Assembly: GCF_003182155.1 (NCBI RefSeq)
Contig: NZ_QGTG01000005.1
Location: 1-64,000 of the forward strand
Reading direction: 5' to 3'
Length of the DNA stretch: 64,000 nt
From: Chitinophaga sp. S165
Lineage (GTDB): Bacteria > Bacteroidota > Bacteroidia > Chitinophagales > Chitinophagaceae
The translations under genes were made by a program, and so were the position numbers. Shown here piece by piece: positions 1-8,306 of this stretch (positions within the stretch are counted from its first letter, which is position 1; the number at the start of each line of letters is the position of its first letter). A model generated the notes under the pieces. It was not told where the DNA came from. It did not search any database and saw nothing but the letters and a program-made list of their open reading frames with translations.

Positions 1-102
1 TTAGATACCGCTTAGATACCGCTAATCCTACGTTAATCCTACGTTCATGAACGTAGGATTAACGTAGGATTAGCGGTATCTAAGCGGTATCTAAGCGGTA
101 TC
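1..102. repeat. Perfect palindrome built from duplicated 11-mers
   Basis: The left arm is TTAGATACCGC twice (1-22), then TAATCCTACGT twice (23-44). The centre TCATGA (45-50) is itself palindromic. The right arm mirrors the left exactly: ACGTAGGATTA twice (51-72), GCGGTATCTAA twice (73-94), then 8 bases of a further unit (95-102). Bases 1-94 form an uninterrupted 94-bp palindrome. The extra partial unit implies that the element continues left of the window. Its right end overlaps the stop codon of the following minus-strand gene, so it may act as that gene's 3' end, but there is no T-tract typical of an intrinsic terminator. The same architecture recurs at 36619-36712. Confidence 0.95.
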
Positions 103-1654
103 AGATCCTCTTTTCCTTACGGACAAATTTTCTCCGGATGATCTCCTGAACAGGTATACCCTCGATCTTGCTTTCCAGCCAGGAAATGATATCCAGGTAC
201 AGGAAGGAGCGTCGTTCGTAGGGGTTCTGGGACAACTGTACCAATCTTTCTTTCAGATCGGCAAAGGCGCTGCGTAATGCTTTGGGATGCGCATAAATAT
301 TCCGCCGTAAAAATTTCAGGATCTCCTCCATCATCTGCCCGAGGTCTTTGTTCTTGGCAATGAAATGGTATACAGATTTGATAAGATATTCCACCAGGCT
401 GTAATTTTCCAGCTCATAGTGGGCTATCAGGTGGAGGATGCGTGCAAAACATTGAATATCAGCACGTAAATTTCCTATTCTAAGGTGAATGATCTTATTC
501 AGATAATCGATGGCCTTGTTATTATCACCACTGCCGAAGTACAGACAGGCTATTTTATAATAGAATAACAATACACGGTGCTGGTCTATTTTCAGCTGAT
601 GCTCGGCTATTTCTGTTTCCAGTTGTGGCACAAGCGATAATCCATCGCTGAACGTACCTTCCAGGAAATACCTGTTAATACGGGCCGTATATACATACAC
701 GAAGGCCGATGTCTTGGTATTTTCGTTAAAGCCCTCCTGGTTATCTGTAATGAAGGTTTCCAGCTCATCCAGGTCCCGCATGAACTTCTCATGGTTCATG
801 GTATAAAAGTGGGCGGTCAGCAGGTTGTGCATGGCCTTTATGTACAGTTCAACGTCCGTCCGCTGCAGAGAGGGATATTCCTTGAACAGGTCCACCCATT
901 TCTGGGTGTAGCGGTAAAACATGACAAAGTCCTGGAGAATGTAATAATACCAGCTGTAAGCCTGGTAGAGATGGATCTTCTCATAGAAACTCATGCCTGT
1001 ACCACAGTTGGGGGGAAGTTCCTGTTCGAAGAACATTTTCACCATGTCTGCGTCTTTGGCGTCACGGGCATGGCCCAGTTTCAGGTATAGGCCGTACATC
1101 CGGAGGGCCAGGGTGGACAGACGGCTTATATTGCTGAGTCTCAGTTCTATTTGACGGGATTCGGCACTCAGTTCGTCGGCCCGGTTTTCCAGGCTTCGGG
1201 TAATGTGCCGGCTCTCGATCTGTTTTTCGAATTCTATAATTTCATAGCTTAGCATTACCTCTTCCTGCTCAATAGCCATGCTTTTAGCCCGGGAAAGTAT
1301 CCTGAGGCTCTGGTTATAAAGCCCTTTACTGTATAACACACGCGCGTAATCTAACTGTTCCCGCAGGTCTATCAGTGGGTCTTTTTGCTTATATAACAAG
1401 CGGAGGCTGGTCAGTAATTGCTTGTATAGGTGTGCCTTTACATTGCTCAGCTGCTGCTTTTTAATAGCGGGTATCTTCTTGAGGATCAGTTCTTCATCAT
1501 ACTCCTTTAATTTGTCCAGCGTATTGAAAAGTTGAATGAAGAGAACGTCCTCCTTAGTGTTATTTTTATTAAAAGCAAGTTGGAAATTCCGCTTTTCGGC
1601 TTTTGTAAGTGTTTTAATTAATATAAAGAGGGCGTCGTGCTGGTTGTTGGACAT
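101..1654 (-). CDS. Helical-repeat (TPR-like) conserved hypothetical protein
   Basis: A protein of about 517 residues with no signal peptide or membrane segment, so probably cytoplasmic. It is rich in Leu, Tyr, Lys and Glu and has the periodic amphipathic helices of a TPR-like solenoid, for example the segments around ARVLYSKGLYNQSL and KIACLYFGSGDNNKAIDY. I recognise no catalytic motif; a scaffold or protein-interaction role is inference. The reading frame extends 30 bases further upstream to a TTG, but the ATG at 1654 gives the natural start (MSNNQHD). The stop codon lies in the last bases of the 11-mer palindrome. It is divergent from leuC and shares that intergenic region. Confidence 0.8.
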   Translation of the reverse strand: MSNNQHDALFILIKTLTKAEKRNFQLAFNKNNTKEDVLFIQLFNTLDKLKEYDEELILKKIPAIKKQQLSNVKAHLYKQLLTSLRLLYKQKDPLIDLREQLDYARVLYSKGLYNQSLRILSRAKSMAIEQEEVMLSYEIIEFEKQIESRHITRSLENRADELSAESRQIELRLSNISRLSTLALRMYGLYLKLGHARDAKDADMVKMFFEQELPPNCGTGMSFYEKIHLYQAYSWYYYILQDFVMFYRYTQKWVDLFKEYPSLQRTDVELYIKAMHNLLTAHFYTMNHEKFMRDLDELETFITDNQEGFNENTKTSAFVYVYTARINRYFLEGTFSDGLSLVPQLETEIAEHQLKIDQHRVLLFYYKIACLYFGSGDNNKAIDYLNKIIHLRIGNLRADIQCFARILHLIAHYELENYSLVEYLIKSVYHFIAKNKDLGQMMEEILKFLRRNIYAHPKALRSAFADLKERLVQLSQNPYERRSFLYLDIISWLESKIEGIPVQEIIRRKFVRKEKRI

Positions 1655-1765
1655 CGTTAATAATGTGTTATAATTGACTGACAATCAAAACTATAATCGA
1701 TGTCAGGCGTAGTTATATATCGTAATTAAGTCAAATTTAGCTATATGGTAATTGCCTTTGACTAT

Positions 1766-1773
1766 TAGCTTTG
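1766..1773 (+). promoter_or_regulatory. Putative -7 box of the leu operon
   Basis: TAGCTTTG fits the Bacteroidota -7 consensus TAnnTTTG and lies about 100 bases upstream of leuC. A convincing -33 TTTG at the right spacing is not obvious. The leader would be about 95 nt, long enough for regulatory structure. Confidence 0.35.
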
Positions 1774-1871
1774 AAGGTACAAACCAAACAAGGAAGCACA
1801 AAATTATCAATTTCGCCGATGCCTGTGTCTGATGATCCTGGCAGAAGGCGTTACAAAATGTAAAATTACGG

Positions 1872-3269
1872 ATGGGAAAAACATTATTTGACAAGATCTG
1901 GGATAGCCATGTAGTGGTTAGCAAACCCGGCTTTCCGGATGCAGTATACATCAATACGCATTTTATTCACGAAGTGACCAGCCCGCAGGCTTTCGACGGA
2001 CTGCGTAAAAGGGGCATACCGGTTTTCCGTACTGCTAAAACCAGGGCTACGGCAGACCATAATGTACCCACTATTGACCAGCACCTGCCTATTAAAGAGG
2101 CGCTGAGCCGTAAACAGGTAGAAATGCTGACCACCAATACTGCCGAATTCGGCGTGGAGCTGTATGGTCTGGGACACCCTTATCAGGGTATCGTACACGT
2201 GATCGGGCCAGAGCTGGGTATTACCCTGCCGGGGATGACCATCGTGTGCGGCGACAGCCACACCAGCACACACGGTGCTTTTGGTGCAATTGCCTTCGGT
2301 ATCGGTACTTCCGAGGTGGAACAGGTACTGGCTACCCAGTGTATCCTGCAATACCGCCCGAAACGTATGAAGATCGAGGTGAACGGTAAATTAAAGAAAG
2401 GTGTGGTGTCGAAGGATATTATCCTGTACATCATCTCTAAAATATCCGCTTCCGGTGCTACCGGCTACTTTGTGGAATACGCCGGTGAGGCCATCCGCAG
2501 TCTGAGCATGGAAGCCCGTATGACCATCTGTAACATGAGTATCGAAATGGGTGCACGTGGTGGTCTGATCGCTCCTGACGAGACGACTTTCGAATATATC
2601 AAGGGCCGTGAGTTTGCGCCTAAAGGTGCAGACTGGGACAAGGCACTGGGTTACTGGAAAACACTCTACACCGATGCTGATGCAAATTTCGATGTAGTAC
2701 TGACCTTTGATGCAGCCGATATCGAGCCAATGATCACCTATGGTACTAATCCTGGTATGGGTATCGGTGTTACCCAGCATATCCCTTCACTGGATAGCCT
2801 GGATGAGAAAGAAAAACCATCTTTCAAAAAATCACTGGAATATATGGGCCTGGAAGCCGGCAGTGAACTGCTGGGCAAAAAGGTGGATTATGTGTTCATC
2901 GGTAGCTGTACGAATTCCCGTATCGAAGACCTCCGTATGGTGGCCGACTTCGTAAAAGGAAAGAAAAAAGCTGACGATGTAGTGGTTTGGATCGTACCAG
3001 GTTCCAAACAGGTAGAAGCACAGGCAAAGAAAGAAGGTATCGATAAGATATTTGAAGAAGCAGGTTTCAACTTACGTCAGCCAGGTTGCTCTGCATGCCT
3101 GGGTATGAACGAAGATAAAGTACCGGCCGGCATGTATTGTATCTCTACTTCCAACCGTAACTTCGAAGGCCGTCAGGGACCTAATGCCCGTACCTTCCTC
3201 GCAAGCCCGCTGTCAGCAGCAGCAGCAGCAATTACCGGTAAAGTAACAGATGTAAGAGAACTGGTATAA
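1872..3269 (+). CDS. leuC: 3-Isopropylmalate dehydratase, large subunit
   Basis: LeuC, with LeuD, isomerises 2-isopropylmalate to 3-isopropylmalate in leucine synthesis through an aconitase-type [4Fe-4S] cluster. The 465-residue length is normal. Cluster ligands are visible: Cys346 in GSCTNS, and Cys406 and Cys409 in GCSACLG. The N-terminal active-site stretch GDSHTSTHGAFGA lies near residues 128-140. The ATG at 1872 gives the expected N-terminus (MGKTLFDKIWDSH). It is the first gene of a five-gene leucine operon in which a methyltransferase gene separates it from leuD. It uses the two-subunit LeuCD arrangement, unlike the single-chain aconitase at 43906. Confidence 0.98.
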   Translation: MGKTLFDKIWDSHVVVSKPGFPDAVYINTHFIHEVTSPQAFDGLRKRGIPVFRTAKTRATADHNVPTIDQHLPIKEALSRKQVEMLTTNTAEFGVELYGLGHPYQGIVHVIGPELGITLPGMTIVCGDSHTSTHGAFGAIAFGIGTSEVEQVLATQCILQYRPKRMKIEVNGKLKKGVVSKDIILYIISKISASGATGYFVEYAGEAIRSLSMEARMTICNMSIEMGARGGLIAPDETTFEYIKGREFAPKGADWDKALGYWKTLYTDADANFDVVLTFDAADIEPMITYGTNPGMGIGVTQHIPSLDSLDEKEKPSFKKSLEYMGLEAGSELLGKKVDYVFIGSCTNSRIEDLRMVADFVKGKKKADDVVVWIVPGSKQVEAQAKKEGIDKIFEEAGFNLRQPGCSACLGMNEDKVPAGMYCISTSNRNFEGRQGPNARTFLASPLSAAAAAITGKVTDVRELV

Positions 3270-3279
3270 TCACTGAAAA

Positions 3280-4038
3280 ATGTCCTGGAACGCAGAATTA
3301 TATAAGGAAAAACATGCTTTTGTATTTGGTCATGGCAATAGCCTGATCGAATGGCTGGAGCCAAAGGAAGGGGAGAACATCCTGGACCTGGGCTGTGGTA
3401 CCGGCGAGCTGACATCGCAGATAGCGGCAAGTGGAGCAAAGGTGACAGGACTGGATAGTTCTGCCAGCATGATAGCGAGTGCGCAACAGCATTTTCCGGA
3501 TGTGACTTTTAAAGTGGCGGATGCAACTTCCTTCTCATTGCCGGAAAAGTTTGATGCGGTATTCTCTAATGCTACCCTGCACTGGGTACGCCAACAGGAA
3601 AAAGCGCTGGACCGCATCTGGAATCACCTGAAGCCCGGCGGGCGGCTGGTGCTGGAAATGGGAGGTAAAGGGAATGTAGACGACATTATGGGAGCGCTGG
3701 AGAAAGCAATGCAGAACAAGGGCTATAGCTACAAAGCATTCTGGTATTTCCCTTCAGTAGGAGAGTATACATCCCTGCTGGAAGAATATGGTTTCAGAGT
3801 GAACCAGGTACATTACTTTGACCGTGAAACTGAACTGGCAGATCCTGAGAACGCAATTGTTGAATGGCTGCAGATGTTCGGAGCACATTTCTTTGAACAG
3901 GTACCGGAACAGGACAGGCTGCCTATCCTGCAGGAGGCACAGGAAGCATTACGTGCAACTAACTTCCGCGATGGTAAATGGTATTCAAAGTATGTGCGTT
4001 TACGTGTAAAAGCAGAAAAAATTAATTCGGATCTTTAA
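3280..4038 (+). CDS. Class I SAM methyltransferase, trans-aconitate methyltransferase-like
   Basis: 252 residues with a class I SAM fold. Motif I is DLGCGTGE at about residue 36, the acidic residue after strand 2 is in GLDSS, and the post-I and IV regions are VADATSF and DAVFSNATLHWV. The SNAxLHW signature and a C-terminal lid domain place it near trans-aconitate 2-methyltransferase (Tam) and related enzymes. It starts 10 bases after leuC and lies 39 bases before leuD, so it is almost certainly co-transcribed. In yeast the trans-aconitate methyltransferase Tmt1 also methylates 3-isopropylmalate (established knowledge). The position here suggests, by inference, a substrate from the isopropylmalate step. 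Close relatives include generic UbiE-like methyltransferases, so the substrate is unproven. Confidence 0.85.
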   Translation: MSWNAELYKEKHAFVFGHGNSLIEWLEPKEGENILDLGCGTGELTSQIAASGAKVTGLDSSASMIASAQQHFPDVTFKVADATSFSLPEKFDAVFSNATLHWVRQQEKALDRIWNHLKPGGRLVLEMGGKGNVDDIMGALEKAMQNKGYSYKAFWYFPSVGEYTSLLEEYGFRVNQVHYFDRETELADPENAIVEWLQMFGAHFFEQVPEQDRLPILQEAQEALRATNFRDGKWYSKYVRLRVKAEKINSDL

Positions 4039-4077
4039 CTTGTAAAATGAAAGACCTTCTGTGGAAGGCTATAAATA

Positions 4078-4677
4078 ATGAGTAAGAATTTTCAACACCT
4101 GGTTTCCACCGCAGTTCCTATTGCGATAGAAAATATTGATACTGATCAGATCATCCCTGCCCGATTCCTGAAGGCGACTACAAGGGACGGCTTTGGAGAA
4201 AATCTTTTCCGTGACTGGCGTTTTGAAAGCAACAATGAGCCTAAGAAGGACTTTGTGCTGAACAATCCGATCTATAAAGGTGAAATCCTGGTAGCAGGTA
4301 AGAACTTTGGTTGTGGTTCCTCCCGTGAGCACGCTGCCTGGGCTATCGGCGACTATGGTTTCAAAGTAGTGATCAGCAGCTTCTTTGCTGACATCTTCAA
4401 GAACAATGCGCTAAACAACTTTATCCTGCCTATCCAGGTGACTGACGAGTTCCTGGACAAGATCTTCTCTGCGATTGAAAAAGATCCTGCTGCCAAACTG
4501 GAAGTAGACCTGGAAAAGCAATCACTGAAGATCACTGCTACTGGTGAAGAAGCAAAATTTGACATCAATCCTTATAAAAAAGCCTGTCTTATCAACGGCT
4601 ACGACGATATTGACTACCTGTTGAGCCTTCGTAAAGAAATCGAGACCTACGAAGCCGGCCGTGAGTTTAATTTTTAA
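4078..4677 (+). CDS. leuD: 3-Isopropylmalate dehydratase, small subunit
   Basis: LeuD is the swivel-domain subunit that pairs with LeuC. Its 199 residues match the family. Diagnostic motifs are IDTDQIIPARFLK near residues 20-33 and NFGCGSSREHA near residues 78-88, the substrate-binding loop. It lies downstream of the methyltransferase gene in the same operon. A 99-base gap to leuB holds a potential stem-loop array (4680-4749). Confidence 0.98.
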   Translation: MSKNFQHLVSTAVPIAIENIDTDQIIPARFLKATTRDGFGENLFRDWRFESNNEPKKDFVLNNPIYKGEILVAGKNFGCGSSREHAAWAIGDYGFKVVISSFFADIFKNNALNNFILPIQVTDEFLDKIFSAIEKDPAAKLEVDLEKQSLKITATGEEAKFDINPYKKACLINGYDDIDYLLSLRKEIETYEAGREFNF

Positions 4678-4679
4678 CA

Positions 4680-4749
4680 TTTTACTTCAGCCGTTTCGCC
4701 GTACTTTTCGAAGGAACGGCAGACCGCTGTGGTATGCAATGAAGTAAAA
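4680..4749 (+). promoter_or_regulatory. Potential structured RNA between leuD and leuB
   Basis: TTTTACTTCA (4680-4689) pairs perfectly with TGAAGTAAAA (4740-4749). Directly inside it, GCCGTT (4690-4695) pairs with AACGGC (4715-4720), extended by TCG and CGA around a short loop. This makes a coaxial two-stem structure of about 70 nt in the leader of leuB. There is no U-tract, so it is not an obvious intrinsic terminator. It could tune leuB expression or be an RNA-processing site; both are inference. Confidence 0.45.
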
Positions 4750-4776
4750 CATCAATTCAAATCAACTGTAAACTAA

Positions 4777-5856
4777 ATGGGCGTAGACAAAAAGATACTG
4801 GTAATTCCCGGTGATGGTATCGGACAAGAGGTGACTGCATGGGGACAGAAAGTACTACAAACAATTGCTGAAAACTACAAGCACAACTTTGTTTTTGAAG
4901 AAGGCATAATGGGGCATGTTGCGATCGAAGCTACCGGTAATCCGCTGCCTGACGAAACATTGGAAAAAGCCCGCAAAAGCGATGCGATCCTCTTTGGTGC
5001 TATCGGTCATGCCAAATATGACAACGATCCTACGCTGAAAGTACGTCCTGAACAAGGGCTGCTGAAGATCCGTAAAGAGCTGGGCTTATATGCCAATCTG
5101 CGGCCTATTAAGTTGTTTGATGAATTGCTGGAAGCATCCAGCATTAAACCGGAAATACTCCGTGGAGCAGATATTCTGTTCTTCCGTGAGCTGACCGGTG
5201 ATGTGTACTTCGGTGAAAAGAAACGTTCAGAAGACCGTAATACTGCTTCTGACCTGATGATCTATCATCGTTATGAAGTAGAACGTATTGCCCGTAAAGC
5301 ATATGAAGCAGCGCGCAGCCGTCGTAAGAAACTGTGCTCTGTGGATAAAGCGAATGTGCTGGAAGCAAGCCGTCTGTGGCGCGAAGTGGTACAGGAACTG
5401 GCAAAGGAATATTCCGATGTGGAAACAGAACATATGTTCATTGACAATGCAGCAATGCAGCTGGTGAAAGATCCTAAACGTTTTGATGTGGTACTGACAG
5501 CAAACCTGTTTGGCGATATCCTGACTGACGAGGCCTCACAGATCGCAGGTTCTATGGGTATGCTGGCATCAGCTTCTGTAGGCGACAGCACTGGTTTCTA
5601 CGAGCCTATTCACGGTTCCGCGCATGACATTGCAGGTAAGGGCATTGCCAATCCATTGGCATCTATCCTTTCTGCTGCGCTGATGCTGGATATTTCCTTC
5701 GGACTGAAAACAGAATCATTGCGTGTGATCAAGGCTGTGGAAGCAACATTGAAACAAGGCTTCCGTACGATGGATATAGCGAATAAACATACGGAAAATC
5801 ATCTGGTAATGGGTACAGATGCAATGGGAGCAAAAGTGCTGGAAAATCTGAACTAG
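4777..5856 (+). CDS. leuB: 3-Isopropylmalate dehydrogenase
   Basis: LeuB oxidatively decarboxylates 3-isopropylmalate to 2-oxoisocaproate using NAD+ and Mg2+. The 359 residues match the family. The N-terminus IPGDGIGQEV is diagnostic, as are the substrate and metal segments RPEQGLLKIRKELGLYANLRP (near residues 89-109) and FGDILTDEASQIAGSMGMLAS (near 246-266) and the adenosine loop around EPIHGSAHDIAGKGIANP. It sits between leuD and leuA in the same orientation. Confidence 0.98.
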   Translation: MGVDKKILVIPGDGIGQEVTAWGQKVLQTIAENYKHNFVFEEGIMGHVAIEATGNPLPDETLEKARKSDAILFGAIGHAKYDNDPTLKVRPEQGLLKIRKELGLYANLRPIKLFDELLEASSIKPEILRGADILFFRELTGDVYFGEKKRSEDRNTASDLMIYHRYEVERIARKAYEAARSRRKKLCSVDKANVLEASRLWREVVQELAKEYSDVETEHMFIDNAAMQLVKDPKRFDVVLTANLFGDILTDEASQIAGSMGMLASASVGDSTGFYEPIHGSAHDIAGKGIANPLASILSAALMLDISFGLKTESLRVIKAVEATLKQGFRTMDIANKHTENHLVMGTDAMGAKVLENLN

Positions 5857-5914
5857 TTCTTTCAACACAATTGCCTGATTAAAGTAAATTCTCCAATAAC
5901 ACAAATAATTTAAG

Positions 5915-7423
5915 ATGAGCGATAAAAATCGTGTATACGTCTTCGATACTACTCTCCGTGATGGTGAACAGGTGCCTGGCTGTCAGCTGACAACTGTTGA
6001 AAAGATCGAGGTAGCTAAAGAATTGGAAGCGCTGGGAGTAGATGTTATTGAAGCCGGGTTTCCAATTTCCAGCCCCGGCGATTTCCAGAGCGTGGTTGAA
6101 ATATCCAAAGCGGTAAGCGAACCGGTGATCTGTGCGTTGACACGTGCAAACACAATGGATATCGATGCTGCTGCTGAAGCGCTCCGCTTTGCGAAACGTA
6201 AGCGTATCCATACAGGTATCGGGGCATCCGATATGCATATCAAATATAAATTCAACAGTACCCGCGAAGACATTCTGAAACGTGCGGTAGATGCTGTGAA
6301 GTATGCCCGCAAGTATGTGGATGATATTGAATTCTATGCAGAAGATGCCGGCCGTGCGGATAACGAATACCTGGCTAAAATGATCGAAGCGGTAATTGCT
6401 GCAGGTGCAACCGTAGTAAACATTCCTGATACGAATGGTTATTGTCTGCCTGACCAGTATGGCGCTAAGATCAAATACCTGATGGATAATGTATCCAACA
6501 TTGATAAAGCGATCATCTCCGTGCATTGCCATAATGACCTGGGTCTGGCTACTGCCAACACTATCGCAGGTGTTATGAACGGCGCACGCCAGGTAGAATG
6601 TACTATCAATGGTATCGGTGAACGTGCAGGTAATACTTCTCTGGAAGAAGTGGCGATGATCCTGAAAACACATCATGGACTGGGTTACCACACAGGTATC
6701 AATTCAAAACGCATCTATGGTATCAGCAACATGGTTGAAACAATGATGCGTATGCCTGTACAGGCTAACAAGGCTATCATTGGCCGTAATGCTTTCGCTC
6801 ACAGTTCCGGTATTCACCAGGATGGTGTGTTGAAACATCGTGAGAACTATGAGATCCTGAATCCTGAGGATGTAGGTATACCTTCTAACTCTATCATCCT
6901 GACAGCACGTAGTGGCCGTCATGCGCTCAAGCATCACCTGGAACGTCTTGGTTATAAACTGGACAAGATAAACCTGGATGAAGTATATCAACGCTTCCTC
7001 GTAATGGCCGATCAGAAGAAGGACATTAACGATGCTGACTTGCAGGAGCTGATGGGGGATGGTGATGATAAGAACTATGATGATAAAGCGATCAAAGTTA
7101 CATTGCTGCAGGTAGTATGTGGAGATCCGCTACGCCCGATGGCTACTGTGAAACTGAAGATCAACGGTGAAGAGAAAGAAGCAAGTTCCGCAGGTAATGG
7201 TCCTGTAGACGCAGCTATCAATGCTATTCACGAGATCATCAAAGACGAAATAGATATTGATGAATTCAATATCCAGTCTATGCGTGGTGGTAGTAAAGAT
7301 GTGAGCAAAGTGAACATGCGTGTGAAACACAATGGCCAGTCTTATTATGGCTATGGTTATTCCACCGACATTGTGAATGCCTCTATACATGCATATGTAG
7401 ATACACTGAACAAGATCTATTAA
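5915..7423 (+). CDS. leuA: 2-Isopropylmalate synthase
   Basis: LeuA condenses acetyl-CoA with 2-oxoisovalerate, the committed step of leucine synthesis. Its 502 residues comprise a TIM-barrel HMGL-like domain (about 1-280) starting with DTTLRDGEQVPG, a metal-binding HxH in SVHCHNDLG, the GxGERAGN loop (INGIGERAGNTSLEE), and a C-terminal LeuA regulatory dimer domain (about 370-500), the usual site of leucine feedback inhibition. Paralogues such as citramalate and homocitrate synthase share the fold, but placement after leuCDB supports LeuA. It is the last gene of the operon and is followed by a strong terminator. Confidence 0.97.
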   Translation: MSDKNRVYVFDTTLRDGEQVPGCQLTTVEKIEVAKELEALGVDVIEAGFPISSPGDFQSVVEISKAVSEPVICALTRANTMDIDAAAEALRFAKRKRIHTGIGASDMHIKYKFNSTREDILKRAVDAVKYARKYVDDIEFYAEDAGRADNEYLAKMIEAVIAAGATVVNIPDTNGYCLPDQYGAKIKYLMDNVSNIDKAIISVHCHNDLGLATANTIAGVMNGARQVECTINGIGERAGNTSLEEVAMILKTHHGLGYHTGINSKRIYGISNMVETMMRMPVQANKAIIGRNAFAHSSGIHQDGVLKHRENYEILNPEDVGIPSNSIILTARSGRHALKHHLERLGYKLDKINLDEVYQRFLVMADQKKDINDADLQELMGDGDDKNYDDKAIKVTLLQVVCGDPLRPMATVKLKINGEEKEASSAGNGPVDAAINAIHEIIKDEIDIDEFNIQSMRGGSKDVSKVNMRVKHNGQSYYGYGYSTDIVNASIHAYVDTLNKIY

Positions 7424-7445
7424 GCACCATTGATATGAATGTAAG

Positions 7446-7477
7446 TGCCCTGTCGACCGACAGGGCATTTTTTATTT
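7446..7477 (+). terminator. Intrinsic terminator after leuA
   Basis: TGCCCTGTC (7446-7454) pairs with GACAGGGCA (7459-7467) across a GACC loop, followed by TTTTTTATTT. It ends the leu operon and directly abuts the stop of the convergent dipeptidase gene, which it may also serve. Confidence 0.9.
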
Positions 7478-8191
7478 GATATCCTTAAAAGAGATGTTCA
7501 TCAATGGGTACCGTTTGTGATCTTTCAGAAAATAATGCCACCATTCAGTATATAGTGGTGCAAAGCCATGCTGCTCCATAATACTGCGTAACAAGGCTCT
7601 GTTGGCTGCTACTGTGGAATCAGGTTCTGCATAATCGTGATGGGCCTTTTCTGTGAAGTCGTCGTAACCTGTCGGCATGGGAAGGGGCTTCCCGGTATGC
7701 AAGTCTATAATGGTGAGGTCTACTGCAGCACCACGGTTATGTCCGGAACCTGCATGAGGATCGGCTGCATAACGGTCGTCCGGAACGATCTCCCACATCT
7801 TCTCTGTCACACTATAAGGACGATAGCCGTCAAATATCAGTAGGCCCAATCCCTTTTTATTTAATTCAGTTTGCACAGCCTTTAAAGCTTTAGCTGCGGG
7901 CAACCGCAGGTATACGGCAGCATAGGGGTACAATACCTGGTGTGTGAAATTATTGGCGGTGGCATAACGGACATCCTTGCGGATGTTAGGAATATAAGCC
8001 GTAACATCTACAAATGCCTGGTTACTGTCAGCGGCTACGAGTTCCTTATATAATGTAACCGTATTGACCACGGGCAAGTCATATTTATTCAGCGGGATCT
8101 TTTGTGCATATGCTGAGTAAATATTATTTGTCAAGGTGACATATAAGACTAAAATAGCCGCCTTTAGGGTAATCCTATAATTGATTTTCAA
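7472..8191 (-). CDS. VanX-like D-alanyl-D-alanine dipeptidase (M15D)
   Basis: 239 residues with an N-terminal signal peptide (about 1-29, cleavage near SAYAQ), so periplasmic or exported. The zinc site of M15D peptidases is intact: His151 and Asp158 in SGHNRGAAVD, and Glu216 and His219 in TEWWH. The substrate-orienting Arg is in DGYRP (Arg124). The family hydrolyses D-Ala-D-Ala, in vancomycin resistance or in peptidoglycan turnover. With no vanH or vanA homologue nearby, cell-wall recycling or nutrition is more likely than resistance (inference). It is convergent with the leu operon and divergent from the fucose operon. Confidence 0.9.
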   Translation of the reverse strand: MKINYRITLKAAILVLYVTLTNNIYSAYAQKIPLNKYDLPVVNTVTLYKELVAADSNQAFVDVTAYIPNIRKDVRYATANNFTHQVLYPYAAVYLRLPAAKALKAVQTELNKKGLGLLIFDGYRPYSVTEKMWEIVPDDRYAADPHAGSGHNRGAAVDLTIIDLHTGKPLPMPTGYDDFTEKAHHDYAEPDSTVAANRALLRSIMEQHGFAPLYTEWWHYFLKDHKRYPLMNISFKDIK

Positions 8192-8306
8192 CCGTTTTTT
8201 ATTTAAATATTCATAAATATGGTAATAAAGTACAAATTACTGGTAAAAAAGGATAGCTTTTACCTTGTGAAAAGGGTTATTTTAGAACCCTTAAATAAGA
8301 CAAATT

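Noticed and set aside
7472..8191. A vancomycin-resistance cluster
   Set aside because: Only the VanX-like peptidase is present; no vanH, vanA or VanRS two-component genes flank it.
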